Assembly (NCBI GenBank): GCA_030447275.1 | Contig: JAUJPF010000036.1 | Span: 1-45,327, forward strand | Length of the DNA stretch: 45,327 nucleotides | Source of the DNA: Solirubrobacteraceae bacterium | GTDB taxonomy: Bacteria > Actinomycetota > Thermoleophilia > Solirubrobacterales > Solirubrobacteraceae | Direction of reading: 5' to 3' | Shown here: positions 1-6,584 of the stretch, piece by piece | Position numbering within the stretch: the stretch's first letter is position 1 | How the letters are laid out: every line of letters begins with the position of its first letter | Made by a program: the position numbers and the translations under genes | Notes under the pieces: model-generated | The model's input: only the letters and a program-made list of their open reading frames with translations | Told to the model about the DNA's origin: nothing | Database searches by the model: none

Positions 1-215
1 GCGATCGCGCCGGCCACGCGGGTGACCGGGTCCATGTTGACCTCGCGGATGTGGCCGTTGGAGGCCACCAGCCGCTCGATCTGCTCGCGCTGCTCGTCGT
101 TGCTCAGGCCCGCGTCGGGCTTGGAGACCGTCACCGAGTACGGGTCGGGGATGCCGCCGCGCAGCGTCGCGACGCCGCCCTCGTCGAACTCGATCGGGAG
201 GTTCTTGAAGCACAC
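1..215 (-). CDS. [NiFe]-hydrogenase large subunit, N-terminal part only (gene runs off the left edge)
   Basis: About 71 residues of the amino terminus are visible, starting at a GTG (215-213) placed five bases after the stop of the small-subunit gene. The text MDPVTRVAGAIA near the end of the visible part is the conserved N-terminal segment of large subunits (family form: DP.TR..G). The part holding the L1 and L2 cysteine pairs that bind nickel and iron lies outside the window, so activity cannot be judged. The gene follows the small-subunit gene on the same strand and would be co-transcribed with it. The match in order, spacing and motif makes the call firm. Exact subgroup (1h/actinobacterial type, or 1l) is inference. 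Confidence 0.88.
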   Translation of the reverse strand, partial: MCFKNLPIEFDEGGVATLRGGIPDPYSVTVSKPDAGLSNDEQREQIERLVASNGHIREVNMDPVTRVAGAI

Positions 216-220
216 GGTGG

Positions 221-1606
221 CTAGCGCCCTTCCTTCGCGGGGATCTTCTCGTCCTCGCCGCCCGGGAGCTCTCGCTCGAGCGACGGGTCCTTCCTGAGGG
301 TGATCTCGTCGCGCTTGCCCCAGGTCTCGCCGCTGCGCTGGCCGCCGTCGTTCGTCCTGCGCAGGCGGTCGTAGAACCGGTGGCTGAGCTTCTGCACCGC
401 GTTGGGCTCGGAGTGCTCGCGCGCCCAGCCGCTCGGCACGTGGCCCTCGAGGTCCCACCGCACCTCGCGGTTGAGGTGGTCGGCGGAGTGCTCGCGCAGC
501 GGGCGGATGATGCTGCCGAGCATGCGCGACGCCGTCGAGGAGACCAGCGAGCCCGGCGGCGCCTTGTGGAACGGCGTGAACTTGTCGGGGAAGCCGGGCA
601 TCGTGCAGCCGATGCACGCGCCGCCGGCGTTCATGCACCCGCCGACGTGGTTGATCGCGCCGCGCGAGGTGATGTTGCAGTTGACGACGGGGCCCCAGCA
701 CCCCATCTCGACGAGGCACTCCTTGTCGCCGAACTCGCGGGCGAACTTGCCCTCCTCGTAGTACGCGCCGCGCGTGCAGTGGCGGTGCACGGTCTCGCCG
801 AACTGCCATGCCGGCCGCCCGAGCTCGTCGAACTCCGGCAGCGGCCCGAACCCCTGGAGGAAGTAGACGATGGCGGCGACGGCCTCGGTGAAGTTGTCGC
901 CGATCGGCGGGCACCCGGGGACGTTGACGACCGGGACGCCGAACGTGCTGCGGTAGTCCTGGCCGAGGAAGTCCATCAGGCTCATCGCGCCGGTCGGGTT
1001 GCCCTTCGCGGACGGGATCCCGCCCCACGTCGCGCACGTGCCGATCGCGATCATCGCCGCCGCGTTGGGCGCCATGCGCGCGATCCACTCGTCGGCCGTG
1101 ACCGTGCGCTCCTTGCCGCCGGGCCCCCACGGCTCCTCGCCCTGCCCCGACCAGTAGCCGCCGTCCGCCAGGGCGATCGTCTCGTCGGTGTTCGAGCCCT
1201 CGAGGACGACCACGTACGGCGCGTCGAGCGTGCCCTCGATCGCCTGCTCGGCCGCGCGCTCGTAGGCCGGGCCCGACTCGAGGTTGATGACGGGGTGGTG
1301 CAGGACGACGCGCGGGAGGCCGGGGTGGGCGCCCATCATCAGGCCCTCGAGCGTGGGCGCCTGCGCGCCCGTGACCGCGACGCTGCACCCGTCGCAGCTC
1401 ATCCCGGCGAACCAGAACAGGTGGACCTTCTCGATCGGCCCCAGTCGCGACGCCTCGTCCGCGAACGCGTGCGGCTCGAGGTACTCCTCCATCGTCATCC
1501 GGGCGGGCGACCCGAAGTCGCCGACGTCCGGGTTGAAGCGGTCGATCGGACCGAGGGCGTCGAGCAACCGCTCCGCCGGCGTCTTCTCCGAAGTCCTGGT
1601 CGCCAC
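221..1606 (-). CDS. [NiFe]-hydrogenase small subunit, actinobacterial (group 1h-like) type
   Basis: This is the iron-sulfur electron-transfer subunit of an uptake hydrogenase, 461 residues from the GTG at 1606, which follows a GAGGGAGAG ribosome site. A longer frame to 1831 runs into the divergent promoter and is not used. Cysteines for three clusters are visible: CDGC, GTCATWGG and VPGCPP for the proximal cluster, then HRHC with two further cysteines (KECLVEMGC), then NCN and GGCMNAGGACIGC. No twin-arginine signal and no C-terminal membrane helix are present, which is typical of group 1h enzymes kept at the inner face of the membrane. The roughly 110-residue charged C-terminal tail after TMPGFPD is longer than in classical small subunits. 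By analogy with Hhy/Huc enzymes it may scavenge trace hydrogen for respiration (inference). Confidence 0.93.
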   Translation of the reverse strand: MATRTSEKTPAERLLDALGPIDRFNPDVGDFGSPARMTMEEYLEPHAFADEASRLGPIEKVHLFWFAGMSCDGCSVAVTGAQAPTLEGLMMGAHPGLPRVVLHHPVINLESGPAYERAAEQAIEGTLDAPYVVVLEGSNTDETIALADGGYWSGQGEEPWGPGGKERTVTADEWIARMAPNAAAMIAIGTCATWGGIPSAKGNPTGAMSLMDFLGQDYRSTFGVPVVNVPGCPPIGDNFTEAVAAIVYFLQGFGPLPEFDELGRPAWQFGETVHRHCTRGAYYEEGKFAREFGDKECLVEMGCWGPVVNCNITSRGAINHVGGCMNAGGACIGCTMPGFPDKFTPFHKAPPGSLVSSTASRMLGSIIRPLREHSADHLNREVRWDLEGHVPSGWAREHSEPNAVQKLSHRFYDRLRRTNDGGQRSGETWGKRDEITLRKDPSLERELPGGEDEKIPAKEGR

Positions 1607-1641
1607 CGTCTCTCCCTCGTCCCCTGCCGCCACACCGCCGC

Positions 1642-1671
1642 TGGACCGGGGTGCTGTGTGTGTGGTACATC
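1642..1671 (+). promoter_or_regulatory. Probable promoter of the DUF1059-cassette-hyp transcript
   Basis: TGGACC (1642-1647) and TACATC (1666-1671, preceded by TGG like an extended -10) are 18 bases apart. The same pair, TGGACC and TACACC 17 bases apart, lies in front of the second copy of the membrane-protein cassette at 2990-3018, and the 16-base stretch GTGTsTGGTACAyCTA is shared. Recurrence at both cassettes is the main support. Confidence 0.5.
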
Positions 1672-1696
1672 TACTGCCCGGGAGCAGTGCGGTCAA
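1668..1696 (-). promoter_or_regulatory. Probable promoter of the hydrogenase structural genes
   Basis: On the minus strand TTGACC (1696-1691) and TAGATG (1673-1668) are separated by 17 bases, a good sigma-70-like arrangement about 60 bases before the small-subunit GTG. Its -10 overlaps the -10 of the rightward promoter, so the two transcripts probably compete for or share one polymerase site. Confidence 0.45.
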
Positions 1697-1717
1697 CTCC
1701 GAAGAGGAGCGTGACGG

Positions 1718-1906
1718 GTGGCGAAGAGCTTCAGGTGCCAGGACGCCGGCGTCGTCTGCCGAGCCGAGGTGACGGGCGAAACCGAGGAGGAGGTGCTCGC
1801 GAAGGCGGTCGAGCACGCACGGACCGCGCACGGCGTCGATCTGGCGCAGTCGACCACCCTCGCGAACTTCGCGCGCTCGGTGATCCGCGACGACGGGAAG
1901 TCGTGA
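1718..1906 (+). CDS. DUF1059 small putative metal-binding protein
   Basis: The 62-residue protein begins at a GTG preceded by GAAGAGGAG eight bases upstream. The start FRCQDAGVVCRAEVTGETEE and the ending KAVEHARTAHGVD match the DUF1059 pattern, in which two cysteines (here C-x-D-x-G-x-x-C) and a C-terminal histidine pair could bind a metal. That binding is a family-level suggestion, not shown. It is the first gene of the rightward hydrogenase-linked transcript and its TGA overlaps the GTG of the next gene. A role in metal supply or sensing for hydrogenase would be guesswork. Confidence 0.8.
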   Translation: MAKSFRCQDAGVVCRAEVTGETEEEVLAKAVEHARTAHGVDLAQSTTLANFARSVIRDDGKS

Positions 1907-2160
1907 CCGTGCTCGCGCTCTCCACCGGGTGGTACATCGGGTGGGCGGTCGGCCTCGTCGTGGTGCTGATCGCGGCGGCGCTCCTGATCACGCTCATCGT
2001 CCTCGGGCAGCGGATCGCGCGCCAGGCGGGCGACATCGAGCGGGCGCTGGCCGGCGCCCGCACCAACACCGACCCGCTGTGGGACGTGCGGGCGACCAAC
2101 CACACGATCGACCGCGTCACACGCGGGCTCGCGGCCGCGCGGGAGATGCTCGCGCGATGA
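1903..2160 (+). CDS. Small single-helix membrane protein, cassette A gene 1
   Basis: An 85-residue protein with a start GTG that overlaps the previous stop (GTGA). Residues about 8-34 form one long hydrophobic helix (WAVGLVVVLIAAALLITLIV), followed by a basic turn (LGQRIARQ) and a predicted amphipathic, cytoplasmic tail (GDIERALAGARTNTDPLWDV). It is a clear paralogue of the protein at 3026-3268: both have the order helix, basic turn, GQA.DI..AL.GAR..T, L.D, TN, and a final R..L...RE. I do not recognise a named family. Position between hydrogenase structural and maturation genes suggests a membrane attachment or electron-transfer accessory. Confidence 0.8.
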   Translation: MTVLALSTGWYIGWAVGLVVVLIAAALLITLIVLGQRIARQAGDIERALAGARTNTDPLWDVRATNHTIDRVTRGLAAAREMLAR

Positions 2161-2405
2161 CCGTCCTCGCGCTCCTCGGCCTCGGCGTCGGCGTCGTCGT
2201 CCTGCTCGCGGTGATCGGGCTCTTCAACCGCGTCCTCCGTGGCGCGCGCGAGGTCGACGCATACGCGGGCGACATCCTCACCGCCGGCGTCGGGATCGCG
2301 AAGAACCTCGACGGCGTCGACGAGCTGGCGACGACGCGGGCGCTGGGCGGCGCCGTCCCGGGGCTCGCGGTCGGTTACCTGCGCAAGCTGGGGCTCGTCC
2401 GGTGA
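2157..2405 (+). CDS. Small single-helix membrane protein, cassette A gene 2
   Basis: An 82-residue protein whose ATG overlaps the preceding TGA (ATGA). One N-terminal membrane helix (LGLGVGVVVLLAVIGLFNRV) is followed by an amphipathic segment with EVDAYAGDILTAGVGIAKNL and the ending GAVPGLAVGYLRKLG. The partner in the second cassette (3265-3516) keeps EIDRYAKDILDAGMAISANL and GAVPDLAVAYLHKLG, so the soluble tail is under stronger constraint than the helix. No catalytic motif is visible. Family unknown to me; co-transcription with hyp genes points to a hydrogenase role. Confidence 0.8.
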   Translation: MTVLALLGLGVGVVVLLAVIGLFNRVLRGAREVDAYAGDILTAGVGIAKNLDGVDELATTRALGGAVPGLAVGYLRKLGLVR

Positions 2406-2674
2406 CCGTCCTCGCGATGAGCTCGAACCAGACGGCGTGGTGGATCACGCTCGCCGTCGGCCTCGTCGTGGCGCTCGTGGTCTGGGCGCTGCTCGAGAAG
2501 CTGCGCCGGACGGTCGACGAGATCGACGCCGGGGTCTCGGCGCTGTGGCAGACGGGGCAGGGGGTCGCCCAGAACACCCAGACCTCGCACCTGCTCGGGA
2601 CGACCGTCGCCCGGGGCACCGATCTGGTCGAGGAAGTCGAACGCCATCGCGAGGCCGGGAGGAACCCGTCGTGA
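2402..2674 (+). CDS. Small single-helix membrane protein, cassette A gene 3
   Basis: About 90 residues from a GTG that overlaps the previous TGA; an internal ATG at codon 6 is an alternative start. A tryptophan-rich N-terminal helix (WWITLAVGLVVALVVWALLE) precedes a cytoplasmic-looking tail containing LRRTVDEIDAGVSALWQTG and AQNTQTSHLL. The paralogue at 3516-3803 keeps VVWALLEILRR, the V..VWTAGK region and LAQNTQTAHLLDGT. The AQNTQT.HLL stretch is the most conserved piece and a good signature for the family. Function not known; likely a subunit of a membrane-bound assembly with its three neighbours. Confidence 0.8.
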   Translation: MTVLAMSSNQTAWWITLAVGLVVALVVWALLEKLRRTVDEIDAGVSALWQTGQGVAQNTQTSHLLGTTVARGTDLVEEVERHREAGRNPS

Positions 2675-2985
2675 ACACCGTCCTGATCGTCCTAACGCTC
2701 GTCGAGGTGCTGCTCCTGGTCGTCGTGCTCGCGGGCTACCTCATCGCGATCGGCACGAAGCTCCACAACATCTCGAAGACGCTCGGCCTCGTCACCTTCG
2801 GCGTGCGCGCGATCGAATCGCAGACGGCCTCGATCGGCCCGTCGCTCGGGGCGGTCAACGGGGCGCTCGAGCAGGTGGCGGGCGCGCTCGAGGAGGTGGT
2901 CGGGGAACCTGAGTCCGCGACCGCCACCACGCCCGGCGCCGGCATCGCGACCAGCGACGATCTGCCGCGCCCGTCGACGCCGTAG
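2671..2985 (+). CDS. Small single-helix membrane protein, cassette A gene 4
   Basis: A 104-residue protein, GTG start overlapping the preceding TGA. The N-terminal helix (LVEVLLLVVVLAGYLIAIG) is followed by a highly conserved tail: LVTFGVRAIESQTASIGPSL and NGALEQVAGALEEVVGE. The copy at 3800-4132 keeps VTFGVRAIE.QTA.IGP and INGALEGVAAAL. The last 20 residues are acidic and proline-rich (DDLPRPSTP), also shared with the paralogue. The tail pattern of hydrophobic residues every three or four positions suggests a helix that packs on partners. No known domain recognised. Confidence 0.8.
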   Translation: MNTVLIVLTLVEVLLLVVVLAGYLIAIGTKLHNISKTLGLVTFGVRAIESQTASIGPSLGAVNGALEQVAGALEEVVGEPESATATTPGAGIATSDDLPRPSTP

Positions 2986-2988
2986 ACA

Positions 2989-3018
2989 TTGGACCCCGCG
3001 CTGGGTGTCTGGTACACC
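2989..3018 (+). promoter_or_regulatory. Probable promoter of cassette B
   Basis: TTGGACC (2989-2995) and TACACC (3013-3018, preceded by TGG) resemble the pair in front of cassette A. The expected transcript start falls at or next to the TTG codon at 3026, so the message may be leaderless. Confidence 0.45.
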
Positions 3019-3025
3019 TAGCGGC

Positions 3026-3268
3026 TTGAGCCGTTGGGTCATCGGTTGGAGCACCGGCGCCGCCGTCGTGGGCATCGCCGCGTCGCTGCTCGTCACGATC
3101 ATCGCGCTGTGCCGGCGCATCGTCGGCCAGGCAGAGGACATCACGCAGGCTCTCGACGGGGCGCGCGAGCAGACGAACGTCCTCTTCGACCTGCCGTCGA
3201 CGAACGCGGCGGTCGGGAGCATCGCGACCGACCTCCGCACGGTTCGCGAAGGCATGGAGAAGGGGTGA
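3026..3268 (+). CDS. Small single-helix membrane protein, cassette B gene 1 (paralogue of 1903-2160)
   Basis: Eighty residues if the TTG at 3026 is the start. An upstream in-frame GTG-type start at 3005 would lie inside the promoter, so I prefer TTG, seven bases after the -10. The order is helix (GAAVVGIAASLLVTIIALC), basic turn (RRIVGQ), then AEDITQALDGAREQTNVLFD and TDLRTVREGMEKG. It shares GQA.DI..AL.GAR with cassette A gene 1. No ribosome site is seen, in line with a leaderless start. Function unknown. Confidence 0.75.
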   Translation: MSRWVIGWSTGAAVVGIAASLLVTIIALCRRIVGQAEDITQALDGAREQTNVLFDLPSTNAAVGSIATDLRTVREGMEKG

Positions 3269-3516
3269 CCGGGCGCACCGCGGCGTGGGTCGGCCTCGGC
3301 ACCGCAGTCCCGGTGCTCGGGCTCGTCGTCGCGCTGTTCGGCCGCGTCACGCGCCCCGCGATGGAGATCGACCGGTACGCGAAGGACATCCTCGACGCGG
3401 GCATGGCGATCTCCGCGAACCTCGAGGGCCTCGCGGAGCTCGAACGGACCCACGCATTGGCGGGCGCGGTCCCCGACCTCGCCGTCGCGTACCTGCACAA
3501 GCTCGGCGCCGCCTGA
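3265..3516 (+). CDS. Small single-helix membrane protein, cassette B gene 2 (paralogue of 2157-2405)
   Basis: Eighty-three residues from a GTG overlapping the previous TGA. The helix is VGLGTAVPVLGLVVALFGRV. The tail has MEIDRYAKDILDAGMAISAN followed by GAVPDLAVAYLHKLGAA, closely matching cassette A gene 2. The strong conservation of this tail between diverged copies suggests it touches a common partner, perhaps the hydrogenase itself. No known domain is recognised. Confidence 0.78.
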   Translation: MTGRTAAWVGLGTAVPVLGLVVALFGRVTRPAMEIDRYAKDILDAGMAISANLEGLAELERTHALAGAVPDLAVAYLHKLGAA

Positions 3517-3803
3517 TGCGCCGGCGACCCGCTCCCACACTCGATCCCGCCGATGCGGCCCGCTGGCGCGCGTCGCTGCTGGCCGGGCTCGTCGTGGCCG
3601 TCGTCGTCTGGGCCCTGCTCGAGATCCTGCGCCGGGCCGCGGTCGACGTCGAGACGTCGGTCGCGGACGTGTGGACGGCGGGCAAGCGCCTCGCCCAGAA
3701 CACGCAGACCGCGCATCTGCTCGACGGCACGCGCGACGGCGGCGTCGCGCTGCTCTCCGAGCTCGAGCGTCATCGCGACCTGATGGGAGACCCGAAGACA
3801 TGA
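3516..3803 (+). CDS. Small single-helix membrane protein, cassette B gene 3 (paralogue of 2402-2674)
   Basis: Ninety-five residues; the stop of the previous gene and this ATG share one base (TGATG). It has a longer basic N-terminus (MRRRPAPTLDP) than its paralogue, then a helix (LLAGLVVAVVVWALLEILRR) and the signature LAQNTQTAHLLDGTRDGG. The end (LLSELERHRDLMGDP) resembles the LVEEVERHREAG end of cassette A gene 3. Function unknown; orientation N-out or N-in cannot be told from sequence, though the basic N-terminus favours N-in. Confidence 0.78.
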   Translation: MRRRPAPTLDPADAARWRASLLAGLVVAVVVWALLEILRRAAVDVETSVADVWTAGKRLAQNTQTAHLLDGTRDGGVALLSELERHRDLMGDPKT

Positions 3804-4132
3804 ACGAGCGCAAGACGCTCATCGCGGCGACGCTCGCCGAGGTCGCCCTGCTCGTCGGGGTGCTCGCCGGCTACCTCATCGCGATCGCGGCACGGCTGCG
3901 GAGCGTGTCCTCGACGCTCGGACAGGTCACGTTCGGCGTGCGGGCGATCGAGACGCAGACCGCGCCGATCGGCCCCCGGCTGCGCGACATCAACGGCGCG
4001 CTCGAGGGCGTGGCCGCAGCGCTGCAGGACGTCGTCGGCGAGAGCGCCGAGAAGGACAGCACCGCGACCGGCGGCGGCGACGACGCGGGCACCATCGAGT
4101 CGCCGGGCGACCTCCCCCGACCGACGACGTAG
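3800..4132 (+). CDS. Small single-helix membrane protein, cassette B gene 4 (paralogue of 2671-2985)
   Basis: A 110-residue protein, ATG overlapping the previous TGA. Helix LAEVALLVGVLAGYLIAIAA is followed by GQVTFGVRAIETQTAPIGP and INGALEGVAAALQDVVGE, then a glycine/aspartate-rich tail ending DLPRPTT. The tail end is like the one of cassette A gene 4. It lies five bases before hypF on the same strand, which ties the cassette to hydrogenase maturation genes in one transcript. No known domain. Confidence 0.8.
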   Translation: MNERKTLIAATLAEVALLVGVLAGYLIAIAARLRSVSSTLGQVTFGVRAIETQTAPIGPRLRDINGALEGVAAALQDVVGESAEKDSTATGGGDDAGTIESPGDLPRPTT

Positions 4133-4137
4133 GCCCC

Positions 4138-6306
4138 ATGGCGACCGCCTCCCCCACCCACGTCGAGCGGTGCCGCTTCGAGGTCGGAGGCATCGTCCAG
4201 GGCGTCGGGTTCCGCCCGTTCACGCACCGGCTCGCGGCGCGGCTCGGACTGGTCGGCCACGTGCGCAACGCCGGGGCGCGGGTCGAGATCGAGGTCGAGG
4301 GCGCCTCTGAAGCCGTCGACGCGTTCGCCGCGGCGCTGGTCGTCGAGGCGCCGGCTGCCGCCCGCGTCGAGCACGTGGCTCGCGTCGACCTGCCGCCGCG
4401 CGGGGGCAGCGAGTTCCGCATCGCGGCGAGCGGCCCGGGCGCGACGGTCCCGGCGGTCGGGCCCGACCTGGCCACCTGCGACGACTGCCTGCGCGAGCTC
4501 CTCGACCCAGGCGACCGCCGCTACCGCTACCCGTTCCTGGCCTGCACCGCCTGCGGGCCGCGCTTCACGGTCGTGCGCGCCCTGCCCTACGACCGCGAGC
4601 GCACGACGCTGGACGCCTTCCCGCTGTGCGCCGACTGCCGAGCCGAGTACGAGGATCCCCGCGACCGCCGGTTCCACGCCGAGGCGATCGCCTGCCCCGC
4701 GTGCGGGCCGCGGCTCTCGCTCGCGCTCGACGAGGCGCTCGCCGTGCTGCGCGCCGGCGGCATCCTCGCCGTGAAGGGCCTGGGCGGGTGGCACCTGGCC
4801 TGCGACGCCGCCGACGACGCAGCGCTGGCGCGCCTCCGCGCGCGCAAGGCGCGCGACGCCAAGCCCTTCGCCGTCATGACCGCGCGCCCTGAAGCGCTCG
4901 TCGCTCTGGGTGCCGGCGAGGAGGCGCTCCTGCGCAGCGCGGCGCGCCCGATCGTCCTGGCGCCCCGTCTGCCGGACGCCGGAGTGTCCGAGCAGGTCGC
5001 CCCCGGGTCGCGGCGGCTGGGCGTGCTCCTGCCGTACACGCCGCTGCACCATCTGCTCGTCAGCGATCTCGGGCGGCCGCTGGTGATGACGAGCGGCAAC
5101 CGGTCGGACGAGCCGATCGCCGTCGGCGACGACGAGGCACGCGATCGGCTCGGCACGATCGCCGACGCCTTCCTCGGCCACGACCGCCCGATCCACCGGC
5201 GCTGTGAGGACTCGGTCGTGTGCGGCGCATTCCCGGTGCGGCGCTCGCGCGGCCTCGCCCCCGCCCCCCTCGCCCTCCCGATCGCTGCGCGCCGCACGAT
5301 CGTCGCCGCCGGCGGACAGCTCAAGGGCACGTTCTGCGTCGCGAAGGGGGACCGCGCCTGGCTCTCGCCGCACCTCGGCGACCTCGACAACGACGCCGCG
5401 AGGCGCGCGTTCCGCCGTGACCTCGCGCTGTACCTCGACATGCTCGCGGCACGTCCGGAGGTGGTCGCGCACGACCTGCACCCCGACTACGCCTCGACGG
5501 CATGGGCGCTCGAACAGGACGTGGAGCTCGTCGGCGTCCAGCACCACCACGCGCACGCCGCCGCGTGCCTCGCCGAGCACGGCGAGACCTCCCCGGCTCT
5601 GGCGATCGTGCTCGACGGCACCGGCTACGGGACCGACGGCACGCTCTGGGGCGGCGAGCTCCTGCGCTGCGACCTCGAGAGCTTCGAGCGGATCGCGCAC
5701 CTCGAGCCCGTCCCGCTGCCGGGCGGGGAGCGAGCCGTCCGCGAGCCGTGGCGCGTCGCCGCCGCCTACCTCGAGCGCGCGGGGCGAGCCGTCCCCTTCG
5801 AGCGCTGGCCGCTCGTGCGGCAGAGCCTCGCCGTGAACGCACCGCTGTCGAGCGGCGCCGGCCGGCTCCTCGACGCGGTCGCCGCGCTGCTCGGCGTGCG
5901 CGACATCGTGTCGTACGAGGGGCAGGCGGCGATCGAGCTCGAGGCGCTCGCCGGAGACACCGTCGCCGACCCGTATCCCTGCCGGCGGGCGGGCGGGGCA
6001 CTCGCGGGCGGCGATCTCGTCGCGGCGGCGCACGACGACCTCCGCGACGGGCGGCGACGCGCGGAGATCGCGGCCGCCGTGCACGAAGGCGTCGCTTCCG
6101 CCTTCGCCGACGCCTGCGCCGCCGCCGGCGACGCCGACACGGTGGTCCTCAGCGGCGGCTGCCTGCAGAACGTCCGGCTCGCGGCATCGCTCCGACGGCG
6201 ACTGGCGGCCCACGGCTTCACCGTGCTGACCCATCGCCTCGTGCCGCCGAACGACGGCGGCCTGTCCTACGGGCAGGCGGCGGTGGCCGCCGCAAGGAGG
6301 TCCTGA
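4138..6306 (+). CDS. hypF: Carbamoyltransferase HypF, [NiFe]-hydrogenase maturation
   Basis: HypF turns carbamoyl phosphate into a carbamoyl group on the C-terminal cysteine of HypE, the first step in making the cyanide ligands of the active-site iron. The 722-residue protein has the full order: acylphosphatase domain at 10-95 (GIVQGVGFRPFTHRLA, with the arginine, and HVRNAG), two zinc-finger pairs at about 115-190 (CDDC, CTACGP, CADC, CPACGP), a YrdC-like domain at about 200-370 (AVKGLGGWHLACDA, MTSGNRSDEPIA) and a Kae1-like domain to the end (AHDLHPDY, QHHHAHAA, LDGTGYGTDG, SGGCLQN). Length is close to the family norm of about 750. It is followed two bases later by hypC. Confidence 0.97.
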   Translation: MATASPTHVERCRFEVGGIVQGVGFRPFTHRLAARLGLVGHVRNAGARVEIEVEGASEAVDAFAAALVVEAPAAARVEHVARVDLPPRGGSEFRIAASGPGATVPAVGPDLATCDDCLRELLDPGDRRYRYPFLACTACGPRFTVVRALPYDRERTTLDAFPLCADCRAEYEDPRDRRFHAEAIACPACGPRLSLALDEALAVLRAGGILAVKGLGGWHLACDAADDAALARLRARKARDAKPFAVMTARPEALVALGAGEEALLRSAARPIVLAPRLPDAGVSEQVAPGSRRLGVLLPYTPLHHLLVSDLGRPLVMTSGNRSDEPIAVGDDEARDRLGTIADAFLGHDRPIHRRCEDSVVCGAFPVRRSRGLAPAPLALPIAARRTIVAAGGQLKGTFCVAKGDRAWLSPHLGDLDNDAARRAFRRDLALYLDMLAARPEVVAHDLHPDYASTAWALEQDVELVGVQHHHAHAAACLAEHGETSPALAIVLDGTGYGTDGTLWGGELLRCDLESFERIAHLEPVPLPGGERAVREPWRVAAAYLERAGRAVPFERWPLVRQSLAVNAPLSSGAGRLLDAVAALLGVRDIVSYEGQAAIELEALAGDTVADPYPCRRAGGALAGGDLVAAAHDDLRDGRRRAEIAAAVHEGVASAFADACAAAGDADTVVLSGGCLQNVRLAASLRRRLAAHGFTVLTHRLVPPNDGGLSYGQAAVAAARRS

Positions 6307-6308
6307 CC

Positions 6309-6584
6309 ATGTGCCTCGGCATCCCCGGTCAGCTCGTCGAATGGGTCGACCCCGAGCATCACATCGCCAAGGCGGACGTGGCCGGCGTGCGCCGGAACGT
6401 CAACGTCGCCCTGCTCACGGGCGAGGACGCCGTCGACGTCGGCGACTGGGTGCTCATCCACGTCGGCTTCGCGATGTCGAAGGTCGACGAGGCCGAGGCG
6501 CAGTCGACGCGCGAGTTCCTGGAGTCGCTCGGCGCGCCGTACGAGGAGGAGCTGGCCGAGCTGAGGGAGAGCGCGATCGAATGA
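6309..6584 (+). CDS. hypC: Hydrogenase maturation chaperone HypC
   Basis: A 91-residue HypC with the essential N-terminal MCLGIPGQ, where the cysteine after Met holds the iron and binds HypD. The fold-defining ends GVRRNVNVALL and VGDWVLIHVGFAMSKVDEAEA are intact. HypC shuttles the Fe(CN)2CO unit from the HypCD complex to the hydrogenase large subunit. The ribosome site AAGGAGG sits seven bases before the ATG, inside the last codons of hypF. Its stop overlaps the ATG of the next gene (ATGA), which itself contains another HypC-like domain. Confidence 0.97.
   Translation: MCLGIPGQLVEWVDPEHHIAKADVAGVRRNVNVALLTGEDAVDVGDWVLIHVGFAMSKVDEAEAQSTREFLESLGAPYEEELAELRESAIE

Larger units (their letters stand above)
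1903..4132 (+). repeat. Tandem duplication of a four-gene membrane-protein cassette (A 1903-2985, B 3026-4132)
   Basis: Genes 1-4 of cassette A match genes 1-4 of cassette B one to one, in the same order, with the same overlapping start/stop joins and similar lengths (about 80-110 residues). The two copies have diverged at many positions, most in the helices, so the duplication is old rather than recent. Each copy has its own promoter-like pair. The DUF1059 gene is not duplicated. Confidence 0.85.

Noticed and set aside
1655..1680. TACATCTAC near the hydrogenase promoter as another attachment repeat
   Set aside because: Only about eight bases match, there is no integrase nearby, and the same bases are explained by the paired promoter elements.
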